From Pseudaeromonas sp038247115 (GTDB taxonomy: Bacteria > Pseudomonadota > Gammaproteobacteria > Enterobacterales > Aeromonadaceae), in contig JBBRVG010000002.1 of the NCBI GenBank assembly GCA_038247115.1, positions 39,237 to 103,236 of the forward strand: DNA of 64,000 bases, in the 5' to 3' direction. Below, one piece after another: positions 14,679 to 23,726 of this stretch. The notes under the pieces were generated by a model, which saw nothing but the letters and a program-made list of their open reading frames with translations, was not told where the DNA came from and searched no databases. A program made the translations under genes and the position numbers. How positions within the stretch are numbered: position 1 is the stretch's first letter; every line of letters starts with the position of its first letter.

Positions 14679-16303
14679 GCTTTGCCCTCCTGAGCACCCA
14701 CATCTAGGGTCTCGTCTCTAGGGCCTAGTTTCTGTTCTTGGAGCCCAAACGCCACTTCGATCAGCTGTTTTTGAGCTTCGGCCTCATCATGGGCACCCAA
14801 GGCCTGCATCAGTTGGTACAGCTCGCTCATGGCTTCGGTCAGCTCGGTCATGGCCTCACCGGCCAAAACATCGGGTTCCGGCAGGTTTTCGGCGCTGGTG
14901 GTTTCGAGGTCTTTCAGCCATGTAATATCTAGGCTGTCGCCTTTCTGGTCACGAATGTAGTCACGGCTAAATTTGCGCCAGCGGGCGTTATCAATGATAG
15001 GTTCTACCGAATCAGTGCCTTCGGCATAAATGGCCCCGAATGTGTCGTATACCCCTTCTTCGCGTGGTGATTGACCGTTTTTATCGCTGCCGTAAGTGAC
15101 AATAAAGGCCGCAAAGTGCGCCTCGTTCAGTGGGCGGCGCTTACCAAAGGTATTCATATTAGTGCGCATATCAAACACCCAGGTTTCCTTGGTGCAGCCT
15201 TTATCTTGTCTGGGGTTTTCCGGGGTACCTTTCTGGAAGAAGAGCACATTGGTCTTGACGCCCTGGGCGTAAAAAATACCGGTGGGCAAACGCAAGATGG
15301 TGTGCAGGTTGCACTTGTCCATCAGATCGCGGCGGATGTCGGTGCCCTTGCCCCCTTCAAACAGCACATTATCGGGGATCACCACGGCGGCACGGCCACC
15401 CGGCTCGAGGGCATCATAAATATGCTGGATAAAACAGAGCTGCTTGTTACCGGTTGGATGCACAAAGGTGCGGGTAATGTTGGTGCTGGCGGCACTACCA
15501 AAGGGGGGGTTGGTTAAAATCAGATTGGCTTTAGGTAAGCTTTCACCGGCGCTGCCCAGGGTGTTGCCCAAACGAATTGCCCCTTCGTTGGCATCGCCTT
15601 CAATGTCGTGTAGCAGGCAGTTCATCAGCGCCAGACGGCGGGTTTCCGGCACAAGCTCCAAGCCGACAAAGGCCTTTTTCATTTGGAAATCCTGGTCATC
15701 ATCGTCCAGATCATCCAAATCATTGGTGTGGGCCTTGATGTATCTGTCCGCCTCAATCAAAAAGCCTGCGGTACCAGCGGCCGGGTCTTGAATGATTTCG
15801 CGGGGCGCGGGCTGCATCACCTGCACGATGGCGTTGATTAGCGGACGCGGGGTGAAATATTGACCGGCGCCGGATTTGGTCTCGTTGGCGTTTTTCTGCA
15901 GCAAGCCTTCGTACATATCGCCGAAGTCGTCGCGGCTCTTGCCCTTTTCCCCGTCGAACCACTCGAGCTTGTCCATGTTGCTGACCAGTTCGCTGAGCTG
16001 GGCGGGCTGGGTGATGGTGGTGTTGACGTTTTGAAAGATGGCGCGAACGATGGCGTGATCATCAACCCCGAGTTGAACCAGCATGTTGCGATAGAAGCGG
16101 TGCTGCTCCTGCCCCAGCTTGCTGGTGAGATCGCGCCAGCGATATCCCTCTGGCAACAGATCTGCCTCTTGCCCGGTCTCTTCGCACATTTTGAGAAATA
16201 GCAGGGAAGCGAGTTCGTTGACATAGTTCTGGTAGGAGACGCCGCCGTCGCGCAGGTTGTCGCACAGCTTCCAGAGCTTGGCGACCAAATCGGTGTTGTT
16301 CAT
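14675..16303 (-). CDS. hsdM: Type I restriction-modification DNA methyltransferase HsdM
   Basis: 542 aa. It is an adenine-N6 DNA methyltransferase subunit. The N-terminal helical domain (MNNTDLVAKLWKLCDNLRDG, ELASLLFLKMCEE) is followed by the SAM-binding motif region DPAAGTAGFL near residue 170 and the catalytic NPPF motif (LTNPPFGSAA, near 262). GQYFTPRPLINAIVQ just before the SAM site is the usual HsdM signature. No frameshift or missing motif is seen, so the subunit should be active. It overlaps hsdS by 4 bases and is separated from hsdR by 99 bases holding a hairpin. Confidence 0.96.
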   Translation of the reverse strand: MNNTDLVAKLWKLCDNLRDGGVSYQNYVNELASLLFLKMCEETGQEADLLPEGYRWRDLTSKLGQEQHRFYRNMLVQLGVDDHAIVRAIFQNVNTTITQPAQLSELVSNMDKLEWFDGEKGKSRDDFGDMYEGLLQKNANETKSGAGQYFTPRPLINAIVQVMQPAPREIIQDPAAGTAGFLIEADRYIKAHTNDLDDLDDDDQDFQMKKAFVGLELVPETRRLALMNCLLHDIEGDANEGAIRLGNTLGSAGESLPKANLILTNPPFGSAASTNITRTFVHPTGNKQLCFIQHIYDALEPGGRAAVVIPDNVLFEGGKGTDIRRDLMDKCNLHTILRLPTGIFYAQGVKTNVLFFQKGTPENPRQDKGCTKETWVFDMRTNMNTFGKRRPLNEAHFAAFIVTYGSDKNGQSPREEGVYDTFGAIYAEGTDSVEPIIDNARWRKFSRDYIRDQKGDSLDITWLKDLETTSAENLPEPDVLAGEAMTELTEAMSELYQLMQALGAHDEAEAQKQLIEVAFGLQEQKLGPRDETLDVGAQEGKA

Positions 16304-16320
16304 CGGTATTTCTCGTTGGG

Positions 16321-16342
16321 CAGGCGGCCTGCGGGCCGCCTG
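16321..16342. other. Hairpin between hsdR and hsdM
   Basis: CAGGCGGCC and GGCCGCCTG form a 9-bp stem with a TGCG loop in the 99-base gap between the hsdR stop and the hsdM start. There is no T-run. It may separate transcript segments so that methylase and nuclease are made at different levels. Confidence 0.5.
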
Positions 16343-16402
16343 GTAAAGAGTGAGTGGGCGCCCCTGTCAGGCACCACCAAAGTGGGCAGGATTGTACCCG
16401 TT

Positions 16403-19400
16403 TCAGGCGGGTTTATCCCAGATCAGTTGGCTGAACTCGGCGAGCAGTTCATCGAGCTGGTCATCAAAGAGGTGCATCAGCTTGGGTTTGCCGCCACGGC
16501 GGCGGTAGTTGCCCACCTTGAAGGTGTCATCATCGAGCACCACCTTCTCTTTGATGGAGTCAGCCAGACGATCGAGCCAGGTCAGCTGCTCGCTATTCCA
16601 GTCGTGTTTACTCTTGATGCGGGCCAGCGCCTTGTCTACCCGCTCCTCGAACGGTTGCAGGGGATCGCCGATGGCCGCACGGCGAATATGGCCGACCAAG
16701 CGGGCGGCGATATCCTGATTCTTGGCTGCCTTCCACGCGGCGCGCAGGGTTGCGTCGTTGTAGTTCTCTTTATCGAACCACTCCTGCAACTGCAGCAGCG
16801 CGCTGCGGGTGAGATCGCGCGGGCGGTTGATGATGGCATCGATGGCGGCCTGTTCGTTTTGGGAGCGGCTGACCAGTTGGTCGAAGGCATCGAGAAAATC
16901 CTCGGCGCTGTCGTGATCGCCATACGCACGGCTCACTTCAATCACTTCATCGTCGATATCGCTGAAGATGGGTAGCTCCCGCAGCTCGTTGATGGTGCGT
17001 TTGAGGTGCTCGAGGCGCGGGATCAGAGTCGGCAACTGGTTGAACACCTCTGCAGACCAGCGCGGGCCATTACTGCGCAAGGTACGACCCAGCTGGTTGA
17101 AATCGCAGCCAGCCGACTCGCGGCAGAGTTCATCGAGGCGCGCCAGCTGTTCGGCCACCTCTTTTGAGCGATCGCGGTTGTAGCTGGCCTGGCTGCTGAT
17201 GCGCTGCAACTTGGCCACCAGCTGCTCGTGACTGTGTTCGGCAAAACTGCGGCCATCGACCTCTTTCACCTGATAAGTTTCGGAATCGGTGATCTCGTTG
17301 ACTAGGGTCTGCAAGGGGACGTCAGGCCGTACCACCACCGGGCGCATGGTATCGACCTGCTCCAGGGTGGTGTAGAGATCGACGGCATCGAAGATGCGAA
17401 ATGCGCTTTTGCCCACCTGGGGGCAGAGGCGGGTTGCCCGCCCCTTCATCTGCTCATAGAGGATGCGGCTGCGCACTTTACGCATAAAGACCAGATTGCA
17501 GATGCTGGGGATGTCGATACCTGTGGTCAGCAGGTCGACGGTGACCACTATGTTGGGCCGCCGCTCCTTGTTGAAGCGGGTGATCATCGATTGCACCTTG
17601 TTGGCGTCCTTGTCGGCATCGCCGGTGATCTTGATGATGGCGTCATGTTCCAGCGCCGGAAATTTTGCTTTGAACGCGGTACGCAGCTCGTCGACCACGT
17701 TGTCGGCATGGTTGTTGTTGACGCAGAAAATCAGGGTTTTCTGATTGCCGGTGGGATCGAGGTGATTGACCAGCTCCTGGCAAACCACCTGGTTGAAGCT
17801 CGATGCGATCAGTTCGCGGTTGAAGTTAGCCACCTCGAAGTTCTGATCATCTTCGAGGGTATCGTCAATCAACTCGCCCTGATTGCTCAGGCGATGTACC
17901 TGGCTCCCTTTGGCAAAATAGACCCCCTCCTTGCTGCGGCGGGTGATGATGCGAATAGGCGGCTCCTGATCCACCAGATAGCCGTCGAGTACCGCTTTGC
18001 GATAGCTGTAGCGATAGACCGGCTGGCGCGATGGCCCGCCAAAAAGATCGATGGTGTGCAGCGCCGGGGTGGCGGTGAGCGCCACCTTGACCGCATCGAA
18101 ATGGTCGATGATGCGCCGGTAGGCCGAGATGTAGTCGAGCTGGTTACGAAAGGCCATCTCACCCTCGGTCTGCTCCTTGTCGAGGATGTAGCCACGGTGT
18201 GCTTCGTCGATGATGATGCAGTCGTAGCGACCGACCGGCATCACCTCATCGCTCTGCAGGGTGCGCTTGACCAGCGACTGGACGGTGGCGACGTGGATCT
18301 TGGTGCTGTCTTCCGGGAAACGATCCGTCAGCCCCTTGATATTGAAGATGGCATTGAAGGTATCGCCATTTATCTGGGTATCTTCAAACGCCCCCAGCGC
18401 CTGCTTGCCGAGGGAGGTTCTGTCGACCAGAAACAGGATGCGGTTGAAGCGTTGCGACTGGATCAGACGAAACATCAGGGCAATGGCGGTACGGGTTTTT
18501 CCCGTACCGGTTGCCATCGCCAGCAGCATATCTTGCTGGCCAGAGATAATGGCACGTTCGACGGCTTGTACCGCCTCCTCCTGGTAGTAGCGCAATCCCA
18601 GTTCGCTCATATCGCTGTGGCTGGCAAACCAGAGGTTGTTGCGCTGGGGATCTCGCTCCAGCATGGCCAGCAGCTCTTCGGGGCTATGCCATTCGGGCAG
18701 GGCTCTGGGCATATTGCCGGGGTGGCGCACATCCCGATACCAGATGCCGCTCTTGCTCTTCATGGCGGCGCGGTATTCGCGGCCATTGGCCGAGAAGCAG
18801 AATGGCACCTTGTAGCTCACCGGGCTGCCGGGCTCACGCCACTGGCGCAGGTAGCTGGCATGCATCTCGGTGATCTGCTCATGGGCCTGTGCGTCGGTGG
18901 CCGATGCGTAGAGCTCCTCCTTGAGGTGCGCCATATCGAAATATTGGCTGTAGCGGTAAGCCTCCGTGAGCTTGCCTGCCACGTCGATATTGCCCTTCTT
19001 GGCTTCAATGATGCCGACAGGAATAAGCCCCGCGAATAGCATGTAGTCGGCAAAACCACGCTTACCCGTTTCATCTTCAGCCGTAGGCCACTCGGCAATC
19101 GCCATATTGCGGCCAGCTTGCGGGCGGGTACCATTGGCAAATTTGAGGTTTGGGGTATCGGCCTCCCAGCCTGCCTTGCGCAACTGGGCATCGATAAGAT
19201 AGCGACTCTCGCTCTCGCTCAGGTCGAGCGAACGAGTTGTTGCAAGCTCCATGACCTGTTTGCGGTAGAGCGTCCGTTCAGCAACGCTCAGTTTCGCCAA
19301 CTCGGCCTCTCTGGCAGCCAGTTGGGCCTCCAGTGCGGCGATGCGCGCTGCCGTTTGCGCCTCGGTCTCTTGCTGCTTGCCTTCGAGGATGGCGATATAG

Positions 19401-19936
19401 CCATTGAGCGCGACCAGTTGCTGCTGCTGGGCTGCGATCTCGGTGGCAGTCTGCTTTTGGGCAAGGCTGCGCTGTTCCAACTCCAGCTTCAGGGCCATCA
19501 CTTCCTGGTGATAGTCGTGGCGCTCCCCTTGTGGCAGCACAAAAATGGGGGCGGAAAAATCATACTGTTTGCTGATCAGGCGGTAGTACCAGACCCCCAA
19601 GCGGAAACCGAGTCGCAAGGACATGGCGGCATCATCAAGGTCGTTGTGATAGTCATGGACCGCCTTGTTGCCGGTTCGACGCAGGGTATGAAATACCCCC
19701 ATGATGCCGTCATCGACAAAGTTGATCTTTCCTAGCTCTCTCAGCAGGTCGAGTTGGCTCTCTGTCGAAGGCAGGTCCAACAATTTGCCAAGATGCTTGG
19801 CGGTCGCCTCACCGAAGATTCGCATCTTCACCAGGGTGGTATTGGGATCATCCGGATAGTTGTTCTCGGCAGCGCAGGCGATGGCATAGAGGAAGTCGTT
19901 GGTGCCTTTGAGAAACTCGAAATTGCTCTTGTCCAT
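16403..19936 (-). CDS. hsdR: Type I restriction endonuclease motor subunit HsdR
   Basis: 1177 aa. It is the DNA translocase/nuclease of the type I complex. An N-terminal region of about 130 residues has a DUF4145-like look (NFEFLKGTNDFLYAIACAAE), followed by a coiled coil (about 160-225, rich in Q/A/E). Next comes a PD-(D/E)xK nuclease site (FADYMLF...GIIEAKKGN, near 295-313). The SF2 helicase core has Walker A MATGTGKTRTA near 472, IIDEAHRGY near 575, and a C-terminal helicase domain with LTTGIDIPSICNLVFMR and QMKGRATRLCP. ATG 19936 is chosen over the TTG two codons upstream. It starts 2 bases after the mrr-like stop. All motifs look intact. Confidence 0.95.
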   Translation of the reverse strand: MDKSNFEFLKGTNDFLYAIACAAENNYPDDPNTTLVKMRIFGEATAKHLGKLLDLPSTESQLDLLRELGKINFVDDGIMGVFHTLRRTGNKAVHDYHNDLDDAAMSLRLGFRLGVWYYRLISKQYDFSAPIFVLPQGERHDYHQEVMALKLELEQRSLAQKQTATEIAAQQQQLVALNGYIAILEGKQQETEAQTAARIAALEAQLAAREAELAKLSVAERTLYRKQVMELATTRSLDLSESESRYLIDAQLRKAGWEADTPNLKFANGTRPQAGRNMAIAEWPTAEDETGKRGFADYMLFAGLIPVGIIEAKKGNIDVAGKLTEAYRYSQYFDMAHLKEELYASATDAQAHEQITEMHASYLRQWREPGSPVSYKVPFCFSANGREYRAAMKSKSGIWYRDVRHPGNMPRALPEWHSPEELLAMLERDPQRNNLWFASHSDMSELGLRYYQEEAVQAVERAIISGQQDMLLAMATGTGKTRTAIALMFRLIQSQRFNRILFLVDRTSLGKQALGAFEDTQINGDTFNAIFNIKGLTDRFPEDSTKIHVATVQSLVKRTLQSDEVMPVGRYDCIIIDEAHRGYILDKEQTEGEMAFRNQLDYISAYRRIIDHFDAVKVALTATPALHTIDLFGGPSRQPVYRYSYRKAVLDGYLVDQEPPIRIITRRSKEGVYFAKGSQVHRLSNQGELIDDTLEDDQNFEVANFNRELIASSFNQVVCQELVNHLDPTGNQKTLIFCVNNNHADNVVDELRTAFKAKFPALEHDAIIKITGDADKDANKVQSMITRFNKERRPNIVVTVDLLTTGIDIPSICNLVFMRKVRSRILYEQMKGRATRLCPQVGKSAFRIFDAVDLYTTLEQVDTMRPVVVRPDVPLQTLVNEITDSETYQVKEVDGRSFAEHSHEQLVAKLQRISSQASYNRDRSKEVAEQLARLDELCRESAGCDFNQLGRTLRSNGPRWSAEVFNQLPTLIPRLEHLKRTINELRELPIFSDIDDEVIEVSRAYGDHDSAEDFLDAFDQLVSRSQNEQAAIDAIINRPRDLTRSALLQLQEWFDKENYNDATLRAAWKAAKNQDIAARLVGHIRRAAIGDPLQPFEERVDKALARIKSKHDWNSEQLTWLDRLADSIKEKVVLDDDTFKVGNYRRRGGKPKLMHLFDDQLDELLAEFSQLIWDKPA

Positions 19937-19938
19937 TG

Positions 19939-20874
19939 TCAATCTTCCAGAAAGTAATCCGAATCCAGTGCCTTGATGGTCAGGGTCTGGCGGGTGGTGA
20001 CGCCGACGCCGTATTCGATCATCAAGGCCGCCAAACGGGCGCCGTCGATCAGCACGATACGTTTTTCAATTCGCCCCACATAATCCTGTGCATCATTGCT
20101 GAAACCCGAGGTGGTGATAAACACTCCCTTGCGGGCGCGGTGGAGATCGAGCGCACCGGCAAAGGCCTGGATCTCGGGGCGGCCGACGGTTTTATCGCTG
20201 TAGCGTTTGGCCTGCAGGTAGATGGAGTCGAGGCCTAGCCGGTCCTCCTTGATGATGCCATCGATACCGCCATCGCTGCTGTAGCGGGTGGTTTGCCCGG
20301 CCTCCTGATTGCTGCCGCCATAACCCATGGCCACCATCAAATCGACCACCAGTTGTTCAAAGAAGCGCGGCGACAGGGCCAATACCTCGCGCAGCAGCTC
20401 ATCGGCCAGCGACTGGTTAATGGTGCTGAGCGCCTGTTCAATCTGCTCTTGGGGGGTTTGCGCCGTGCTGGTGGCTGGCGCGGTATTGGTGAGGGGGCTG
20501 GATTCAACCAACGTGCCCCCATCATTGGAAGCCTGAGTGAAGGCAATAAACTCACCGAACTGGGCCAGATAGTGGTTGTCGATTGTCTGCCCGCAAGCCA
20601 AGGCAGCCTGGCCCCGCGCCGTGATGAGGCAAACACCGCGCTTGGGCTGCTCGATAAGCCCAGCCTTGACCAGATAGGTCTTGGCCCAACCCACCCGTGA
20701 GCGAATGGTGCTCTGTCGCCCGCTGGGCAGCGTCTCGGCCAACTGCTCCGAGCTGAAGGTGTAATGGGCACAGACCCGCTCATACACCTCACGCAATAAC
20801 AGCGGCTGATGGTCTGCAAGAGACTGCAGCACCACCGGCATCATCTGTTCATAACTGGGAATGGCTTGGGGCAT
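19939..20874 (-). CDS. mrr: Mrr-like restriction endonuclease
   Basis: 311 aa. The N-terminal winged-helix (Mrr_N type, with SGRQSTIRSRVGWAKTYL and KAGLIEQPKRG) is followed by a Mrr catalytic domain with the split PD-(D/E)xK site GGIDGIIKE...YLQAKRY (QxK variant). E. coli Mrr cuts methylated DNA and is activated by foreign methylases. ATG 20874 has AAGGAC upstream and is preferred over 20907. It is first in a packed operon mrr-hsdR-hsdM-hsdS. This is unusual, since a methyl-directed nuclease is co-transcribed with a methylating system, so its own specificity must spare the HsdM mark. Confidence 0.88.
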   Translation of the reverse strand: MPQAIPSYEQMMPVVLQSLADHQPLLLREVYERVCAHYTFSSEQLAETLPSGRQSTIRSRVGWAKTYLVKAGLIEQPKRGVCLITARGQAALACGQTIDNHYLAQFGEFIAFTQASNDGGTLVESSPLTNTAPATSTAQTPQEQIEQALSTINQSLADELLREVLALSPRFFEQLVVDLMVAMGYGGSNQEAGQTTRYSSDGGIDGIIKEDRLGLDSIYLQAKRYSDKTVGRPEIQAFAGALDLHRARKGVFITTSGFSNDAQDYVGRIEKRIVLIDGARLAALMIEYGVGVTTRQTLTIKALDSDYFLED

Positions 20875-21095
20875 AAGCACGACTGTCCTTGAAATAATTA
20901 GGATCATCTTGCCATAGGGGCCCGCAAGGAACCATGCACCGGCGCCCTGTTTTAGGGGATTAACTCAAATCTATGGGGACTGTGGGGTCTAGCTCTCATC
21001 CGGCGTCCTGCCGCTCATCAACAACTTTTATTGGACTATAATCCCATTTATTAGTAAAAGAATAGGATTATAGTCCTATTCTTTCGGGCGGGCAG
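20875..21095. promoter_or_regulatory. Divergent region between the restriction operon and hipBA
   Basis: The 221-base spacer holds the start signals of the leftward mrr-hsd operon (right of 20875) and the hipBA operators at 21033-21080. No other structure is obvious. Confidence 0.45.
21033..21080. promoter_or_regulatory. Tandem operator sites of the hipBA operon
   Basis: GGACTATAATCC (21033-21044) and GGATTATAGTCC (21065-21076) are perfect reverse complements 32 bases apart. The second also sits inside AATAGGA-TTATAG-TCCTATT (21061-21080), a 7-bp inverted repeat. This resembles the paired HipB operators of E. coli, where repressor dimers bind cooperatively. Confidence 0.65.
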
Positions 21096-21401
21096 ATGGC
21101 AAAGCGAGACTTGCATAAGGTGTTGTTCCCCAAGCAACTGAAGGTGCTGGCCTGCTTCGGGGAAGATCTCTTGCTGGCGGTGAAGCGTCGTGGTTTGACT
21201 AAACAGCAGATCTGCGATCGCACTGGTTTTGATAATAAAACGGTGAATAAAGTCTTTGCCGGGGATCCTGGTGTGGCGATTGGCACTTATCTTAAGGTGA
21301 TGGCGGTGCTGGGCATGGAGGAGAATTTTGCCACGCTGGCGGCCCATGATGAGGTCGGGATCAAGCTGCAAAATATCAAGTTGCTGGAAGGGACAAAATG
21401 A
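21096..21401 (+). CDS. HipB-like helix-turn-helix antitoxin
   Basis: 101 aa with a central helix-turn-helix (LAVKRRGLTKQQICDRTGFD then KTVNKVFAGDPGV). It should repress its own operon and neutralise the downstream kinase. The ATG follows a G-rich ribosome site and the end overlaps hipA by 4 bases (ATGA). The N-terminal LFPKQLKVLACFGEDLLLAV helix is typical of small antitoxins paired with short HipA kinases. Confidence 0.82.
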   Translation: MAKRDLHKVLFPKQLKVLACFGEDLLLAVKRRGLTKQQICDRTGFDNKTVNKVFAGDPGVAIGTYLKVMAVLGMEENFATLAAHDEVGIKLQNIKLLEGTK

Positions 21402-22648
21402 GCCGCCAGGTTGTGGAGGTGTACGCCTCCTGGATGCCGATAGCGACACCTGTGCCGCTAGGTCGATTGACGTTTGCCGAAAGCAGTCGTGGCGGTGTGT
21501 TCAGCTTTGTCTATGACCCGGCCTTTTTGTCCTCCGAGTATCGATTGCAGATCGACCCGCAGTTAACGCTGCACCGTGGCGAGCTGTACAACGATACACC
21601 CGAGAAGAATTTTCGGGCGTTTCTAGACTCATCTCCTGATCGTTGGGGGCGACTGCTGATGCAGCGTCGCGCTGCCATCGAGTACCGCAAGGGGTTGCGC
21701 GCCTCGGCCCGACTCAGCGAGCTGGACTATCTGTTGGGTGTGCATGATGTGTACCGTATGGGGGGGATCCGCTTCAAGAATGCTGAGTCGGTAGACTTTC
21801 TGGACAATAATGCCGAGTTCGCCGCACCTCCCATGGCATCGCTGCGCGAGTTGGAATATGCAGCCATACAAATCGAAAAAGATGACCACATCGATAGCGA
21901 CGAGTATTACCGCTGGCTCAAGATGCTGATCTCTCCTGGCTCTTCATTGGGGGGGGCCAGACCCAAAGCCTGCGTGACCGATGAACACCACCATCTGTGG
22001 ATCGCCAAGTTCCCCAATCAAAACGATACCTTCGATGTGGGCGCATGGGAGATGGTGTGTCATGAGTTGGCGCTGGCGGCGGGGGTGGATATGTTTCCCT
22101 GTGAAATCCGGCGCTTCTCCTCCCAGCACCATACCTTTCTGACCAAGCGCTTTGATCGGCTCGGTGAGCAACGCATTCACTTCTCCTCGGCGATGACCCA
22201 GCTGCAGTACTACGATGGCGAGCATTCCGAAGGCGCCAGCTATCTGGAGATAGCCGAATTCTTAAGTAATCACGGTGCGCAAACCAAAGCCGACCTGGCC
22301 CAGCTGTGGCGCCGGATTGTCTTCAACATTGCGGTCTCCAATACCGATGATCATCTGCGTAACCAAGGCTTCTTGCTGACCCACAAGGGGTGGAAGTTGT
22401 CACCCGCCTATGACCTGAATCCCATAGTGGGCAGACAGGGACTGCACCTCAATATTACCGATAAGGCCAATGGACTGGATTACGGCTTGGCGTTTGAGGT
22501 CATGGACTTTTTTCGTCTGACTCGTGCCGATGCCACCCGGATTTATGATGAGGTGCTGGGCGCCGTGCAGCAGTGGCAGAGTGTGGCTAGTCGCTTAGGG
22601 ATCAGCCGCCACGAACAGTTGGCCAAGCAAGCCGCGTTTAATCTATAG
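21398..22648 (+). CDS. HipA-family serine/threonine kinase toxin
   Basis: 416 aa. HipA kinases phosphorylate targets such as glutamyl-tRNA synthetase and cause growth arrest. Here the N-terminal HipA_N part is followed by SSLGGARPKA (about 182-191, glycine-rich loop), WIAKF (K204, ATP), SNTDDHLRN (about 314-322, catalytic Asp and Asn) and AYDLNP (D339, metal). All kinase residues look intact, so the toxin should be active and need the antitoxin. It is translationally coupled to the HTH gene and followed by a strong terminator. Confidence 0.9.
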   Translation: MSRQVVEVYASWMPIATPVPLGRLTFAESSRGGVFSFVYDPAFLSSEYRLQIDPQLTLHRGELYNDTPEKNFRAFLDSSPDRWGRLLMQRRAAIEYRKGLRASARLSELDYLLGVHDVYRMGGIRFKNAESVDFLDNNAEFAAPPMASLRELEYAAIQIEKDDHIDSDEYYRWLKMLISPGSSLGGARPKACVTDEHHHLWIAKFPNQNDTFDVGAWEMVCHELALAAGVDMFPCEIRRFSSQHHTFLTKRFDRLGEQRIHFSSAMTQLQYYDGEHSEGASYLEIAEFLSNHGAQTKADLAQLWRRIVFNIAVSNTDDHLRNQGFLLTHKGWKLSPAYDLNPIVGRQGLHLNITDKANGLDYGLAFEVMDFFRLTRADATRIYDEVLGAVQQWQSVASRLGISRHEQLAKQAAFNL

Positions 22649-22670
22649 CCATGCCCAACTGTGTTAAAAC

Positions 22671-22704
22671 ACAAAGCCCCTGCGAGAGGGGCTTTGTAGT
22701 TTTT
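22671..22704 (+). terminator. Terminator after hipA
   Basis: ACAAAGCCCC and GGGGCTTTGT form a perfect 10-bp stem with a 7-base loop, followed by AGTTTTT. It closes the island on the right; yicC converges from the other side. Confidence 0.85.
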
Positions 22705-22735
22705 AAGCGAACACCTGCTTATTGGAGATAAGGGC

Positions 22736-23596
22736 TTATTCGATGTTCTGAATTTGTTCGCGCATCTGTTCGATGAGGACTTTGAGCTCGACGGCGGACT
22801 GGGTGGTCTCGGCGTTGATGGACTTGGAGCCCAGCGTGTTCGACTCGCGGTTGAACTCCTGCATCATAAAGTCCAGACGACGACCACAGGCGCCGCCTTT
22901 TTTCAGGATCTTGTGGGTCTCGGTGATGTGCATCCCTAAACGATCCAGCTCTTCGGCCACGTCGATGCGTTGCGCCAGCAGTATGATCTCCTGCTCGACG
23001 CGAGTGGATTCCAGCTCCAGCTTGGCTTCGGCCAGACGGTCGACCAACCGTTGACGTTGCCAGTCGAGGATCTGCGGCATCAGGGCGCGGACCTTGGTCA
23101 CTTCGACCTGGATGCCGTCCAGACGCTGTTCGATCAGCACCTTGAGCTTGTCGCCTTCGCTCTGGCGGCTCTCGATGAACAGCCCCAGCACCTCGTCGAA
23201 ACCGGCCAGCAGGCGGGTGTTGAGCTCATCCATATCCTGCTCGGGAGCGGCCATGACGCCGGGCCAGCGCAGCACGTCCAGCGGATTGAGTTGACCTTGA
23301 CCGGCGCGGTCGATGACCCACAGGGCGCTGTCGATCAGCTGCTCGGCCAGGGCCTCGTTGACTTGCAACTGACCGGCATTGGTCTGACTTTCGAAGCGCA
23401 GATTGCATTCGACCTTGCCGCGCTCGAGGTGCTTGCGGAAGCGCTCACGCAGGATCGGCTCCAAGCCACGCAACTGCTCGGGCAGACGTAGATACGTTTC
23501 CAGATAGCGTTGATTGACGGAGCGGATTTCCCACACCGCTGTGCCCCAATCGCCTTTGAATTCCTTACGGGCGTAGCCTGTCATGCTGTGAATCAT
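22736..23596 (-). CDS. yicC: YicC family endoribonuclease
   Basis: 286 aa, normal length. The N-terminal MIHSMTGYARKEF and EIRSVNQRYLETYLRLPEQL are family signatures. The C-terminal DUF1732 block has GACGRRLDFMMQEFNRESNT and LGSKS. YicC of E. coli is reported to act as an endoribonuclease linked to small-RNA turnover. It is divergent from rph-pyrE, the usual gammaproteobacterial arrangement, so this marks the return to conserved backbone after the island. Confidence 0.95.
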   Translation of the reverse strand: MIHSMTGYARKEFKGDWGTAVWEIRSVNQRYLETYLRLPEQLRGLEPILRERFRKHLERGKVECNLRFESQTNAGQLQVNEALAEQLIDSALWVIDRAGQGQLNPLDVLRWPGVMAAPEQDMDELNTRLLAGFDEVLGLFIESRQSEGDKLKVLIEQRLDGIQVEVTKVRALMPQILDWQRQRLVDRLAEAKLELESTRVEQEIILLAQRIDVAEELDRLGMHITETHKILKKGGACGRRLDFMMQEFNRESNTLGSKSINAETTQSAVELKVLIEQMREQIQNIE

Positions 23597-23726
23597 ACGG
23601 ATCTCGTCGGTCGGTAAAAAATTGTCGCGATTATAGCCCTGCCGTCGGCAAAAAGCCCGTCATGTGAAAAGCCGCGGCCGATCCCGTATACTGACGGCCA
23701 TTTCCGATTTAAGCAGAGAAGATCCC

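Noticed and set aside
17591..19039. Long open frame (482 codons) on the plus strand inside hsdR
   Set aside because: It is antisense to a gene with all expected HsdR motifs, has no ribosome site and no recognisable domain; long antisense frames are common in GC-rich DNA.
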